A DNA stretch of 64,000 bases from Rhizobium sp. BK418. Lineage in GTDB: Bacteria; Pseudomonadota; Alphaproteobacteria; Rhizobiales; Rhizobiaceae. The notes beneath the pieces were generated by a model. It was not told the DNA's origin. It was given only the letters and a program-made list of their open reading frames with translations, and made no database searches. The translations under genes were made by a program, and so were the position numbers. Position 1 is the first letter of the stretch; every line of letters starts with the position of its first letter. Positions 1 to 8,952 of this stretch are shown one piece after another. The DNA lies in assembly GCF_004341105.1 (NCBI RefSeq), contig NZ_SLZK01000001.1:682001-746000 (forward strand), in the 5' to 3' direction.

Positions 1-243
1 GAGCCGCACCAGATCTTCTGTCTGAATATCCAGTTCGTCACCTGCATTATTCGGATGCGTACCGACGGAACAGAAGACCGAAGGATATCTCTTGGTGATC
101 GCGAGCAGCCCGTCGAGCTTCCGCACGCGGGTGCAGATGGTCACCATCTGTGCCACGCCAACCTCATGGGCGCGTGCCACGATTTCGTCGCGTTCCGCAT
201 CGAAATCGGCGAAATCCAGATGACAATGCGTATCGATCAGCAC
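1..243 (-). CDS. tatD: TatD family metal-dependent hydrolase (5' part, cut by window edge)
   Basis: TatD-family metallo-hydrolases are TIM-barrel nucleases or hydrolases of the amidohydrolase superfamily. The visible 81 codons translate to a typical N-terminus beginning VLIDTHCHLDF, whose THCHLD motif supplies the first two metal-binding histidines; further on there is SVGTHPNNAG, the conserved segment after the third strand. The likely start is a GTG at 243, preceded by a GGGGAGG ribosome-binding site about 8 bases upstream. It lies 4 bases after the stop of metG, so the two are probably cotranscribed, an order known from many alphaproteobacteria. The C-terminal two thirds, with the remaining metal ligands, lie outside the window. 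Substrate is unknown; the family assignment is secure. Confidence 0.9.
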   Translation of the reverse strand, partial: MLIDTHCHLDFADFDAERDEIVARAHEVGVAQMVTICTRVRKLDGLLAITKRYPSVFCSVGTHPNNAGDELDIQTEDLVRL

Positions 244-247
244 GTCC

Positions 248-1801
248 TCAAGCCTCCCCAGGGGCCACGTAACGCGGGAAGACCGGCTTCGGCGCTTCGA
301 GCGGCGTTCCCGGCACCAGACGACCGGCTTCGCCGAGTGCGGCGAAATTGCGTTTGTCGGCACGCGCGGCCACGAGATCGAGCAGTTTACCAGCCGATTC
401 CGGCATGAACGGCTGCAGCAGAATGGCGATCTGGCGAACAACTTCTGCGGTCACATAGAGCACCGTGCCCATCCGCGCCGGATCGGTCTTCTTTAGCGCC
501 CAAGGCTCCTGGCCGGCGAAATAGCGGTCGGTTTCGGACACCACGGCGATGATGGAAGCCAGAGCGCGGTGGATCATCTGCTTGCCCATGTCTTCGCGTG
601 TCGAGGCATGCAGTGCATCGGCCTGCGCCAGCATCGCCTTGTCCTCGTCGGTCAGCGGCCCGCAGTCCGGTATCTTGCCGTCGCAATTCTTGACGATCAT
701 CGACAGCGAGCGGCTGGCGAGGTTGCCGATGCCGTTAGCAAGGTCGGAATTGATGCGCGTGCCGATCGCCTCTTCGCTATAGCTGCCGTCCTGGCCGAAG
801 GAGACTTCGCGCAGGAAGAAGTAGCGCACTTGGTCGAGGCCGAAATGGTTCACCAGGTTGACCGGATCGACGACGTTGCCGAGCGACTTCGACATCTTCT
901 CGCCCTTGTTGAGCAGGAAGCCATGGGCAAAGACGCGCTTCGGCAGCGGCAGCTTTGCCGACATCAGGAAGGCCGGCCAGTAGACTGCGTGGAAGCGGAT
1001 GATGTCCTTGCCGATGATATGCACATCGGCCGGCCAGTATTTGGCACGCGGCCCGTTGCGGTCTTCGATATAGCCGGTCGCGGTGATGTAGTTCGTCAGC
1101 GCGTCGACCCAGACATACATGACATGCGAGGGATCGTTCGGTACCTTGATGCCCCAGTCGAAGGTGGTGCGCGAGATCGACAGGTCCTTCAGGCCCGACT
1201 TGACGAAGGAGATCACCTCGTTGCGACGTTCGGCGGGGCCGATGAAATCAGGATTTTCCTCGTAATGCTTCAGCAGACGGTCCTGATATTCCGAGAGCTT
1301 GAAGAAATAGCTCGCCTCTTCCACCCATTCGACAGGCGTGCCCTGCGGCCCGTAGCGCACGCCATCGGCGCGCAGCTCCGTTTCGTTTTCCTGATAATAG
1401 GCCTCGTCGCGCACGGAATACCAGCCGGCGTAGGAATCTTTGTAGATGTCGCCATTGTCGGCCATCAGGTTCCAGATATTGCGCGAGGTTTCGTGATGGC
1501 GCTCCTGCGTGGTGCGGATGAAATCGTCGTTCGACGCGTTGAGCAGCTTCGCCATCGCCTGGAATTCACCGGAATTGCGGTCGGCAAGTGCCTGCGGCGT
1601 GATGCCTTCGGCGCGTGCCGTCTGCTGCATCTTCTGGCCGTGTTCGTCCGTACCCGTCAGGAAGAAGACATCCCTGCCGTCGAGGCGCTGGTAGCGCGCC
1701 ATGGCATCGGTCGCAATCAGCTCATAGGCATGGCCGATATGCGGCTTGCCATTGGGATAGGAGATCGCGGTTGTGATGTAGAAGGGGGTCTTGTCTGTCA
1801 T
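248..1801 (-). CDS. metG: Methionyl-tRNA synthetase
   Basis: Cytosolic class I aminoacyl-tRNA synthetase that charges methionine onto initiator and elongator tRNA-Met. The HIGH signature appears as PHIGHAY near residues 20-26 and the KMSKS loop as [10 protein letters not shown] near residue 300. At about 517 residues it is the short form: the connective peptide has no CxxC zinc-knuckle pairs (the equivalent stretch reads [11 protein letters not shown]), and the C-terminal EMAP-like tRNA-binding domain found in E. coli MetG is absent. I chose the ATG at 1801; an in-frame TTG lies three codons upstream. tatD follows after 4 bases. The gene upstream on this strand would be holB, but an opposite-strand permease gene separates them, so metG probably has its own promoter between 1802 and 2034. 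Confidence 0.96.
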   Translation of the reverse strand: MTDKTPFYITTAISYPNGKPHIGHAYELIATDAMARYQRLDGRDVFFLTGTDEHGQKMQQTARAEGITPQALADRNSGEFQAMAKLLNASNDDFIRTTQERHHETSRNIWNLMADNGDIYKDSYAGWYSVRDEAYYQENETELRADGVRYGPQGTPVEWVEEASYFFKLSEYQDRLLKHYEENPDFIGPAERRNEVISFVKSGLKDLSISRTTFDWGIKVPNDPSHVMYVWVDALTNYITATGYIEDRNGPRAKYWPADVHIIGKDIIRFHAVYWPAFLMSAKLPLPKRVFAHGFLLNKGEKMSKSLGNVVDPVNLVNHFGLDQVRYFFLREVSFGQDGSYSEEAIGTRINSDLANGIGNLASRSLSMIVKNCDGKIPDCGPLTDEDKAMLAQADALHASTREDMGKQMIHRALASIIAVVSETDRYFAGQEPWALKKTDPARMGTVLYVTAEVVRQIAILLQPFMPESAGKLLDLVAARADKRNFAALGEAGRLVPGTPLEAPKPVFPRYVAPGEA

Positions 1802-2034
1802 GGCGGCCAATTCCGGCTTACTCTATAAAAATCGTCAGCCGCTATTAGCGCATGTCTCGGGTAAGCGAAACATCAAGTTTGCCAACCGCCTACGATTTCG
1901 CGGACATCGGTCGTGAACTTGACTCGCGTTCTGACGCAATCTACCTCTTGTCCGGCAACAGGGCGGGACAGAAGCGAAGTGCCATTTTTCTTGATCTTGA
2001 ATCGTCGGGGCCGCGCGCCATTGGGGGCGCATAT

Positions 2035-2823
2035 TTGACGTTCGAGCCTCTTTATTCCTTGTCCGGTCTTATGGTGGGAGCGCTGGTCGGCATCACTGGC
2101 GTCGGCGGCGGTTCGCTCATGACGCCGCTGCTCGTGCTCCTCTTTGGCGTCCATCCGGCAACCGCGGTCGGAACCGATCTTCTCTATGCGGCGATCACCA
2201 AGACGGCGGGTACGGCAGTTCACGGCATGCACGGACGCGTCAACTGGAAGATCGTCGGCAGCCTTGCCACCGGCAGCGTACCAGCTGCGCTCCTGATGCT
2301 CTGGGTGATGGCTGGTGTCGATCGCAAGAGTATCGGCGTCACGAGTTCCATCACAATAGCGCTTGGCTGGCTTCTGGTTATGACCGCGATAATGTTAGTC
2401 TTCCGTAGCCAGATCCTTCAATTTGCTCGCCGGGCGATCGGCGAACGCATGCCGCCGAAACCGGCGACTATCGCCGTCTTTACCGTCATTCTCGGCATCG
2501 TGCTCGGCGTGCTGGTGACCCTGACTTCGGTCGGCGCCGGCGCCATGGGCGTCACGATTCTGCTGGTCCTCTATCCGCGGCTCGATGTGCGCGAAATCGT
2601 CGGCTCCGATATCGTCCATGCCGTTCCCCTGACGCTGATCGGTGGCATGGGATACTGGCTTATCGGAGAGATCGACTGGGCGATGTTGCTCGCCCTGCTC
2701 GTCGGCTCCATTCCTGGCATCATTATCGGCAGCCTTCTTGCGCCGAGACTGCACGAGCGCACCATCCGCATCGTGCTGGCCGTCACACTTGCGATCGTCG
2801 CCTGGAAACTGCTGGCCGGTTGA
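2035..2823 (+). CDS. Sulfite exporter TauE/SafE family permease (DUF81)
   Basis: Integral inner-membrane permease of the TauE/SafE family, whose members move sulfite, sulfoacetate or related organic anions. The protein of about 262 residues has roughly eight hydrophobic segments in two related halves. Each half begins with a glycine-rich re-entrant motif: GITGVGGGSLMTP near the N-terminus and TSVGAGAMGVT in the second half. The most plausible start is the TTG at 2035, because GGGGGC lies about 8 bases upstream and the protein then opens with the first membrane helix. An ATG at 1852 in the same frame would add 61 residues that do not look like this family. Its stop abuts the stop of holB, which runs towards it. 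It splits holB from metG on the opposite strand. Substrate cannot be told from sequence. Confidence 0.85.
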   Translation: MTFEPLYSLSGLMVGALVGITGVGGGSLMTPLLVLLFGVHPATAVGTDLLYAAITKTAGTAVHGMHGRVNWKIVGSLATGSVPAALLMLWVMAGVDRKSIGVTSSITIALGWLLVMTAIMLVFRSQILQFARRAIGERMPPKPATIAVFTVILGIVLGVLVTLTSVGAGAMGVTILLVLYPRLDVREIVGSDIVHAVPLTLIGGMGYWLIGEIDWAMLLALLVGSIPGIIIGSLLAPRLHERTIRIVLAVTLAIVAWKLLAG

Positions 2824-3849
2824 TCAGGCGCGCGGCTGCTTGATCTCGGAAAGCACTTCCATGATCGTCTGCTTGCGGTCGAGATTGTAAGCGGCGGAGA
2901 CGGTCAGCTTCTCGGTGATTTCGGAATAGAGCCGCGCCAGTCGCTCGGCGGCTGCGATCTGCCCCTCGCCCGCAGCAATGCGTGCGCGGTTCATCACGTC
3001 GTCGCCGACATGGCTCACGAAGAAATCGAAGATCGTATCGCTCTCTTTGCCGGAAAGTGCATCCGCAAGCCTGTGCATGGCCTTGCGCGCCGCAGGCCCT
3101 TCGGAGGACAGAACCGCGTTATAAGCTTCGATGATCTCGCCGCCGCCATAATTCAGCAATTTCAGCGCCTCGCCGACACTGCCCTTGGCGGCGGAGAGCA
3201 GGGCCTGCCCCTCCCCCTGAATGCCGAGATGAGCGAGAGCGGAAACCAGCGCCTGATCGTCGAGCGGCGCAAGCTTCAGCGGCAGGCAGCGTGAACGGAT
3301 CGTCGGCAGCAGTTTGCCCGGCGCATGCGAGAGAACGAGGAACATCGCACGCTTCGGCGGCTCCTCCAGGATCTTCAAGATGGCGTTTGCCGCGTTCCGG
3401 TTCATATCGTCAGCCGGATCGATGATGACGATACGCCAGTTGCCGGTGCCCGAGGTCTGAGAGAAGAACTTGCCGGCACGGCGCACCTCATCGACGGTGA
3501 TCGCCGATTTCACTTTCCCGGTCTTTTCATCGATCGGCCGCGACAGATGCAGGAGATTATGCGAGGCGCCTGACGCTATCTGCCGGCTGACCGCAGAGTT
3601 GGGGTCCGGATCTCCAATCTGGGACGGCGCGCTCGCCGGATCGGGATGCGACAACACATGATTGGCGAAGCGGAAGGCGAGCGTCGCCTTGCCGATACCC
3701 TCGGGGCCTTCGATCAGGATCGCATGATGGCCTTTACCAGAACGGTAGAACTGCGCGAGGAAATCCTCGGCCCCTTCATGGCCGAAGAGCTTCGTGTTCT
3801 CGGCTGGCCATATGGCTCCGTCGAGCAGTCCATGCCTGTCCTCACTCAT
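2824..3849 (-). CDS. holB: DNA polymerase III subunit delta'
   Basis: Delta' is the stator of the clamp-loader complex that opens the beta sliding clamp during replication. The 341-residue protein has the AAA+ fold: a Walker A-like [11 protein letters not shown] near residues 49-59, and the sensor-1/arginine-finger neighbourhood around [18 protein letters not shown], the strongly conserved delta'/tau segment. A zinc-module cysteine set as in E. coli HolB is not evident; the corresponding stretch is a longer insertion ([14 protein letters not shown]), as usual in alphaproteobacteria. The start ATG at 3849 lies 8 bases inside the end of tmk, so translation of the two is coupled. Its last codon meets the last codon of the TauE/SafE gene at TGATCA with no spacer. 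Confidence 0.94.
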   Translation of the reverse strand: MSEDRHGLLDGAIWPAENTKLFGHEGAEDFLAQFYRSGKGHHAILIEGPEGIGKATLAFRFANHVLSHPDPASAPSQIGDPDPNSAVSRQIASGASHNLLHLSRPIDEKTGKVKSAITVDEVRRAGKFFSQTSGTGNWRIVIIDPADDMNRNAANAILKILEEPPKRAMFLVLSHAPGKLLPTIRSRCLPLKLAPLDDQALVSALAHLGIQGEGQALLSAAKGSVGEALKLLNYGGGEIIEAYNAVLSSEGPAARKAMHRLADALSGKESDTIFDFFVSHVGDDVMNRARIAAGEGQIAAAERLARLYSEITEKLTVSAAYNLDRKQTIMEVLSEIKQPRA

Positions 3850-4519
3850 GATGCGCCGCTTCCGGCATCCGCTCTTCGGTCGTTGGCTTCAGCAATTGCC
3901 TGACGATGCCTAGAATTTCCGCGGCAATCGCCTCTTCCGGCTGCGTGGCGTTGACGATATTGCAGCGCTCCGGCTCGCGCGCGGCGATATCGAGATAAGC
4001 TTCGCGGCGCTTCTCGTGCGTTTCCAGCGTTTCCTTCTCGAAACGGTCAGGGCCGCCGGCATTTCGCTTGATAACACGCTCCAGCCCCAGCTTTGCGGGA
4101 ATATCGAGGATCACCGTACAGTCAGGCATGACTCCGTTGATGGCGATGCGCTGCAGCGTCTCGATGAATTCCGGCTCCAGATTGCCGGTGACGCCCTGAT
4201 AGACGCGGGAGGAATCGATGAAGCGGTCGCAGAGTACGATCTTGCCCTTGTGAAGCGCCGGCCGAATGACCTCTTCCACGTGATCGTTGCGGGCGGCGGC
4301 AAAGAGGATCGCCTCCATGCGCGTGCCGAAGGCTTCCGCGGCACCCGAAAGAAGCACATGGCGCACCGCTTCGGCTCCCGGTGAGCCGCCGGGTTCTCGG
4401 GTCAGCAACACGTCATGACCTTCGGCCTTCAGGGCCTCGGCAAGGCGGCGGATTTGCGTGGACTTCCCAGCGCCTTCTCCGCCTTCAAACGTAACGAACA
4501 ATCCCGTACCGGACGACAA
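3842..4519 (-). CDS. tmk: Thymidylate kinase (dTMP kinase)
   Basis: Phosphorylates dTMP to dTDP with ATP, the step common to de novo and salvage dTTP synthesis; cytosolic. The P-loop [12 protein letters not shown] is near residues 10-21, followed by the [11 protein letters not shown] dTMP-binding segment and the [12 protein letters not shown] motif, all diagnostic of bacterial Tmk. Length (225 residues) is normal apart from a short C-terminal tail. The start is a TTG at 4519, supported by GGGAAAG about 8 bases upstream and by alignment of the protein start with the family; no ATG is available before the P-loop. The gene overlaps holB by 8 bases. The dac-like gene lies 135 bases upstream on the same strand. 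Confidence 0.95.
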   Translation of the reverse strand: MSSGTGLFVTFEGGEGAGKSTQIRRLAEALKAEGHDVLLTREPGGSPGAEAVRHVLLSGAAEAFGTRMEAILFAAARNDHVEEVIRPALHKGKIVLCDRFIDSSRVYQGVTGNLEPEFIETLQRIAINGVMPDCTVILDIPAKLGLERVIKRNAGGPDRFEKETLETHEKRREAYLDIAAREPERCNIVNATQPEEAIAAEILGIVRQLLKPTTEERMPEAAHHE

Positions 4520-4654
4520 TGATACTTTCCCGCATTCTGAGCGACACGCTCTTCCTCTATCTATCCGAAGATAGTGCGGAGCGAAACCTTTTGCCGCGGC
4601 GACATATTCACCTTCCCCGGCAAATTGCCGGAAAATTCGATCCTGACAAGAGGC

Positions 4655-5848
4655 TTAGCTCTGTTCGGATGTGTCCCAAAGCCAGGAGAAGAACAGCGAT
4701 TCGCCAAGCTCCAGTAGCGCATCCACCGCCCGGCTGCTGAGCGATCCCACATCGACGGATTGCACCGTATAGAGCGGTACTTCACGCAGCATCCTGTTGC
4801 CGGAAACAATGCGCAGCGTCCCGACTTCCGTATCGGCCTTCACAGGAGCCTTCAGCGGCCAGTGATAGACAATGCGGGCTGCGAGCCGGTCCGGATTGTT
4901 GATCGGAACATAGACGCTGACCGGTGTTTTGGCGATGAGATCGACCGTGCGTGCTGTGCCGCCATAGACGCTGGCAGCGCCGATCACTTCATTGTCGGCA
5001 AAGACCTGATGGCTCTCGAAGGCCGTCAATCCCCATTCCAGTACCCGCTTGGCCTCCTCCGTGCGCTCCTTGTCGGAGGCTATGCCGGCAAGTGCCACGA
5101 AGAGCCGCCGTCCATCCCGCTGTACAGAGGCGACGATCGAATAGCCCTCGCCTTCCGTAAAGCCCGTCGCCAGGCCGTCGGCGCCGAGGTCCATGCCGAG
5201 CAGCGGATTACGGTTGCGCTGGAAGATCTTATTCCACTCGAAGTCGGGCTGGGCGAAATAGGAATAGAGATTGGGGTAGGATGTCTGCAGGTCGGTCGCC
5301 AGCGTCACTAGCTCTTTGGCCGTCACCTTACTCTTGCCATCAGGAAGGCCGGTGGAATTGCCGAAAACGGCTTTATCCATACCCAGATCGCGTGCTCTTC
5401 TTGTCATGGATGCGGCGAACTGGTCCTCGCTGCCGGCCATGCCTTCGGCAAGGATGATGCAGCCGTCATTGGCCCCCTGGATCGCTACACCCTTGATGAG
5501 ATCCTCGACGCGAACCCTCGATTTCAGCGCCGCAAACATGGTCGCCGCGCGTGAAGGTGCGCCGCCGGTACGCCAGGCATATTCGGAGACGGGATATTCG
5601 GTATCGAGTGAAATCTGCCCCTTGCTGACGGCATCGAAAACGAGGTCCATCGTCATCAGCTTGGCAAGCGAGGCTGGGGCAAAGACCTGGTTCTCGTTCT
5701 TGGCGAGAAGCACTGTGCCGGTTGAGGCTTCAATCATATAGGCCTGTGCGGCCTTGGTGACGAAACCAGCCTCGGTGCCTTCGGCGGCAGCGGCTGCGGA
5801 AGCAGGCAAAAGGAGGCATGCAAGGAGGCGAAGCAACGGCTTCAACAT
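4655..5848 (-). CDS. D-alanyl-D-alanine carboxypeptidase-like protein with degenerate active-site motifs
   Basis: Belongs to the peptidase S11 (DacA/C, PBP5-like) family, which trims the terminal D-alanine from peptidoglycan pentapeptides in the periplasm. A Sec signal peptide (MLKPLLRLLACLLLPASAAAA) precedes the mature domain. The first motif is intact (S60-L-A-K63 in FAPASLAKL). The second, normally SxN, reads G125-A-N (IQGANDG), and the third, normally KTG, reads A227-T-G (DGLATGF). Losing the motif-2 serine and the motif-3 lysine should cripple normal carboxypeptidase chemistry. I chose the ATG at 5848, which has GGGA 6 bases upstream. Placed between rlpA and tmk on the same strand. It may be a penicillin-binding scaffold or act on another substrate; a second, intact family member is at 54.4-56.0 kb. 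Confidence 0.85.
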   Translation of the reverse strand: MLKPLLRLLACLLLPASAAAAAEGTEAGFVTKAAQAYMIEASTGTVLLAKNENQVFAPASLAKLMTMDLVFDAVSKGQISLDTEYPVSEYAWRTGGAPSRAATMFAALKSRVRVEDLIKGVAIQGANDGCIILAEGMAGSEDQFAASMTRRARDLGMDKAVFGNSTGLPDGKSKVTAKELVTLATDLQTSYPNLYSYFAQPDFEWNKIFQRNRNPLLGMDLGADGLATGFTEGEGYSIVASVQRDGRRLFVALAGIASDKERTEEAKRVLEWGLTAFESHQVFADNEVIGAASVYGGTARTVDLIAKTPVSVYVPINNPDRLAARIVYHWPLKAPVKADTEVGTLRIVSGNRMLREVPLYTVQSVDVGSLSSRAVDALLELGESLFFSWLWDTSEQS

Positions 5849-5931
5849 CGCTAATCCCATTGATCGTGCGGGTTGATTCAGGAGGGTAAAGCGAGCCGTA
5901 AGCCGATGCAATTATACTTTGTTGTACGCTT

Positions 5932-7098
5932 TTATCGTGCCTTTGCGCTGCCGCCATTCTGGCGCTTGAAGGATGCGAGGATCGATTCCTGCGTCAGGCC
6001 GTCATTGCGCACCATCACCGCATCGAAAGCGAGCGGAACCTTCACAGTCACTGCCTCCTGATAATTCATCGCAAGCGATGTACCTTTCGACCAGCCGTTC
6101 GGGCGCTCATAGGGAATGGGACCGATTTCCGGCAAAACGACCATCTGCTCCATCGCCTGCCCGCCATTGGTGAAAGCCGGCGGCGGCGTCAGGAAATGGC
6201 CGCCTGCCGGCGCCTGCATCGGTACGGGCGCCAGCTGCCGAGCCGGCGCCGCGTTATACCTTGCGGTCTGCACAGAGGAGCCTGGATACTTGGCGCTTGG
6301 CGTCGAGCCCGCATAGGCGGTCGAAGAGAATGGTACCGGAACGCTGTCAGGCGACGGGCTGGAATAGTCGCCGAGGCTCTGGAGTTGGTCGCCGGTAATC
6401 TTCTTACTGTTGGAAGCCACCATCACGCCGGTTGCGATCTGACCTTCACCCGGATTGATGCCCGGAAGGCGGCTGCCCTTCGGAATGTAGGAGGCCATCA
6501 GATAGGGCATGTCATGACCGTCGAGCGGCGCCTTGCCGACATATTGCACCCGAACCTTGCCGGTGCCGCTGTGCTGCAGGTCGAGCATGGAGGCGGTCTT
6601 GTTGGAGAGGTCGATGATACGGCCTTCATGATACGGACCGCGGTCATTGACGCGCACGATGACGGAAGAGCCATTTTCGATATTGGTCACCCGCGCATAG
6701 CTCGGAAGCGGGAAGGTCGGGTGCGCCGCGGACAGATGCATCTGATCGTAGACTTCGCCATTGGCCGTCAGGCGGCCGTGGAAGGCCGAACCGTACCAGG
6801 AAGCAATGCCCACCTTGTTATAGGAATAGTCTTCCCTGGGGTAATACATCTTCCCCTTCACCACATAGGGATCGCCTACCATGTAGCGGCCACCGCCCTT
6901 GGGAATATTGTTGCCGTTGGCAACGCGCGGGCTGGCTTTGACGCCATATTCGCTTTCGGAGAAATATTCCTTGCCGTGGGATTTCTTCTTGGGAACTGCC
7001 TGTGTCGTGCCGCAGGCCGCCACTGTTGCGCACATAGCCGATATCGCCAGCCACCGTGCTGCCGTTGCGAAAGACGTCGCCCCGTAAATCAGTTTCAT
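5932..7098 (-). CDS. rlpA: RlpA-like septal ring lytic transglycosylase / rare lipoprotein A
   Basis: RlpA proteins are outer-membrane lipoproteins with a double-psi beta-barrel; in Pseudomonas the enzyme cleaves glycan strands lacking stem peptides at the septum. Here a lipoprotein signal peptide ends in a lipobox TVAAC, so the cysteine at about residue 29 would be lipidated. The barrel spans roughly residues 100-200, with GIASWYGSAFHGRLTANGE at its start and RVNDRGPYHEGRIIDLS carrying the conserved catalytic-type DRGP segment. The C-terminal half is low-complexity (proline, serine, alanine), and no SPOR domain is recognisable, unlike the E. coli protein. Start ATG at 7098 is backed by GTGGGGC upstream. 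It is the first gene of a run with dac, tmk and holB, which fits a role in peptidoglycan remodelling. Confidence 0.88.
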   Translation of the reverse strand: MKLIYGATSFATAARWLAISAMCATVAACGTTQAVPKKKSHGKEYFSESEYGVKASPRVANGNNIPKGGGRYMVGDPYVVKGKMYYPREDYSYNKVGIASWYGSAFHGRLTANGEVYDQMHLSAAHPTFPLPSYARVTNIENGSSVIVRVNDRGPYHEGRIIDLSNKTASMLDLQHSGTGKVRVQYVGKAPLDGHDMPYLMASYIPKGSRLPGINPGEGQIATGVMVASNSKKITGDQLQSLGDYSSPSPDSVPVPFSSTAYAGSTPSAKYPGSSVQTARYNAAPARQLAPVPMQAPAGGHFLTPPPAFTNGGQAMEQMVVLPEIGPIPYERPNGWSKGTSLAMNYQEAVTVKVPLAFDAVMVRNDGLTQESILASFKRQNGGSAKAR

Positions 7099-7551
7099 AT
7101 GCCCCACGCCACTCAAGACCGTTATGGTTAAGGAACTCACTCGTGAATGAGTTGGAGTTGCCTTATGCCCTGCCTGCCTAACGAGACTTTAATCTTGTGG
7201 ATATCGTGGCGAATTTGCGAACGATTTCGGGGCGATAGCGCGAATTCTAATGATTATGGTTAATGCTTGGTTGATTTTAACCTGTGCAGGAATGAAATCC
7301 CAAATGTATTTTCCCATTTTTGGACCGTTTCGGATCGTGACAGCCCTGCCGGCGGCCGCCGCCGCCTTGCCCCGCGGCGAGACACATTAAAGCAGTTTAA
7401 TCTGCTCAATTGTTGCTCGATCGATCAGAGCACGTTGACGCTGAAGTGCGAACCGCTATAAAGCCTGCGAAACCGCGATTTGGCCATCGGCGGAAGTAGC
7501 TTTCGTCACGCACGAGCGCCTTCCAGCAAAGTCGAGCCAGGCCAATTGGAT
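7099..7551. other. Intergenic region between rlpA and tRNA-Ser
   Basis: No protein-coding gene is supported in these 453 bases. They must hold the rlpA promoter (reading left) and the tRNA-Ser promoter (reading right), but I could not pick out convincing -35/-10 pairs. Two small palindromic elements are visible: GGTTAA/TTAACC arms at 7258-7282, and AGCAG-N6-CTGCT at 7391-7406. A short GC-only stretch lies around 7350-7380. A small open frame that runs through the tRNA is an artefact. Confidence 0.5.
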
Positions 7552-7641
7552 GGAAGAGTGTCCGAGTGGTTTAAGGAACCGGTCTTGAAAACCGGCGTGC
7601 GGGAAACCGTACCGTGGGTTCGAATCCCACCTCTTCCGCCA
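7552..7641 (+). tRNA. tRNA-Ser (anticodon UGA)
   Basis: A complete 90-nt class II tRNA. The acceptor stem GGAAGAG (7552-7558) pairs with CTCTTCC just before the discriminator base and an encoded CCA at 7639-7641. The anticodon stem CCGGT/ACCGG closes a seven-base loop CTTGAAA, giving anticodon TGA at 7586-7588, which reads UCA and related serine codons. A long variable arm (about GTGCGGGAAACCGTAC) is typical of serine tRNAs, and the T-loop is GTTCGAATC. No integrase or duplicated 3' end is present nearby, so it shows no sign of use as an attachment site. Confidence 0.98.
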
Positions 7642-7781
7642 TCCTCAGCCTGCCACGACCCCATCACCCTCTTGATTTGAAGATAGGTTCACCCGACGAT
7701 ACCCGAAGCTAAATTGCGTTTCGGGGCACCAAAAGATTGGAAGCCCCTCACTGCGCAGTTGGACAACGAGAGGGGAATCGC

Positions 7782-8894
7782 ATGGCGGAGGTACTGGACC
7801 TCGACTGCGTAGTCGTGGGTGGAGGCGTCGTGGGGCTCGCGGTGGCGCGCGAACTTACCATGAAGGGCCGCCAGGTGGTTCTTCTCGAGGCGGAGCCTAT
7901 GACCGGCAGCATTACCTCGGCCCGCAATAGCGAGGTCATCCATGCCGGGCTCTACTATGCCACCGGCAGTTTGAAGGCGCAGCTGTGCGTTGTCGGAAAA
8001 CACAAGCTCTACGAATATTGCCGAGAGCGACGCGTCCCCCACAGAGCCTGTGGCAAACTCGTCGTCGCCACCAGCGAGCAGGAGCTTGGCTATCTCGAAA
8101 AGCTGTCGAGGCAGGCTGAAGCAAATGGAGTAGAGGACTGCTATCTGATCGATGCGGCGGAACTCTTTCGCCGGGAGCCCGAGATCCGGGGCGTGGCCGC
8201 TCTTGTCTCTCCGTCGACAGGTATCGTCGACAGCCACAGCCTCATGCAGGCATACATTACGGACGTAGAGGCCGACGGCGGAACCATCGTCTGCAATTCG
8301 CCTGTCATCGAAGGTGAATTCACTGCGGACAAGATCCGTCTGTCCGTTGGTGGCCGCGATCCGGTCAGAATTGAAGCAGGCCTCGTCGTAAATGCTGCCG
8401 GTTTGAATGCCTGGACCCTTTCCGAGAGATTGTCGGGCCTAGATGCAAGCACCATCCCGCCACGTTACTACGCCAAGGGATGCTATTTTGCATTGGCTGG
8501 CCGTGCGCCGGCAAAGCAGCTGATCTATCCGGTCCCTGAACCCGGCGGTCTCGGTGTGCACCTGACGCTCGACCTGGCGGGCCAGGCGCGCTTCGGTCCT
8601 GATGTCGAATGGGTGGAGGCAATCGATTATGACGTCGATCCGAGCCGCGCCGATAAATTCTATTCCGCAATCCGCCGCTATTGGCCCGATCTGGTCGATG
8701 GCGCGCTGCAGCCTGCCTATTCGGGCATACGTCCGAAAATCGCCGGCCCGGCTGCGGGCGGCGGCGGTGACTTCGTGATCCAGGGGCCGGAGCAAACCCG
8801 TCACCCTGGCTATGTAGCGCTCTATGGAATTGAAAGCCCTGGCCTCACCGCTTCGCTGGCGATCGGGCAGAAGGTTGCGCGACTTGCGGGGTGA
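7782..8894 (+). CDS. FAD-dependent oxidoreductase, L-2-hydroxyglutarate oxidase/dehydrogenase-like
   Basis: Flavoprotein of the DAO (glycine oxidase) superfamily. The N-terminal Rossmann dinucleotide fold VVVGGGVVGLAVAREL (about residues 9-24) ends in an acidic residue (LLEAE) that binds the FAD ribose. The downstream sequence SARNSEVIHAGLYYATGSLKAQLC matches the L-2-hydroxyglutarate oxidase (LhgO/L2HGDH) group, in which N-S-x-V-I-H-A-G-x-Y is a signature. Length (370 residues) is close to L2HGDH. Probable reaction: oxidation of L-2-hydroxyglutarate, a side product of malate dehydrogenase, to 2-oxoglutarate, feeding electrons to the respiratory chain or oxygen. ATG at 7782 follows a GAGAGGGG site. 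It stands alone, with tRNA-Ser upstream and a convergent permease downstream. Confidence 0.85.
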   Translation: MAEVLDLDCVVVGGGVVGLAVARELTMKGRQVVLLEAEPMTGSITSARNSEVIHAGLYYATGSLKAQLCVVGKHKLYEYCRERRVPHRACGKLVVATSEQELGYLEKLSRQAEANGVEDCYLIDAAELFRREPEIRGVAALVSPSTGIVDSHSLMQAYITDVEADGGTIVCNSPVIEGEFTADKIRLSVGGRDPVRIEAGLVVNAAGLNAWTLSERLSGLDASTIPPRYYAKGCYFALAGRAPAKQLIYPVPEPGGLGVHLTLDLAGQARFGPDVEWVEAIDYDVDPSRADKFYSAIRRYWPDLVDGALQPAYSGIRPKIAGPAAGGGGDFVIQGPEQTRHPGYVALYGIESPGLTASLAIGQKVARLAG

Positions 8895-8952
8895 GACAAA
8901 GCGTTTTCGGTCCGCCCCGATAGCGGCCGGTTACCCGCCTGATCACGTCGCG

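Noticed and set aside
569..1828. 419-codon open frame opposite metG
   Set aside because: High-GC coding DNA often leaves long open antisense frames; the translation has no family resemblance, while the minus strand is plainly MetG.
1852..2034. N-terminal extension of the TauE/SafE permease from ATG 1852
   Set aside because: The extra 61 residues are polar and unlike the family; TTG 2035 has a better ribosome-binding site. The stretch is more likely promoter DNA for metG and the permease.
7258..7282. CtrA-type TTAA site upstream of rlpA
   Set aside because: The two TTAA boxes are separated by 13 bases, not the 7 required by the CtrA consensus.
7552..7641. tRNA-Ser as an integration site for a mobile island
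   Set aside because: No integrase, no repeated tRNA 3' end and no change in gene content typical of islands is seen nearby.
7480..7680. Short open frame covering the tRNA-Ser gene
   Set aside because: It runs through the tRNA body and has no protein resemblance.
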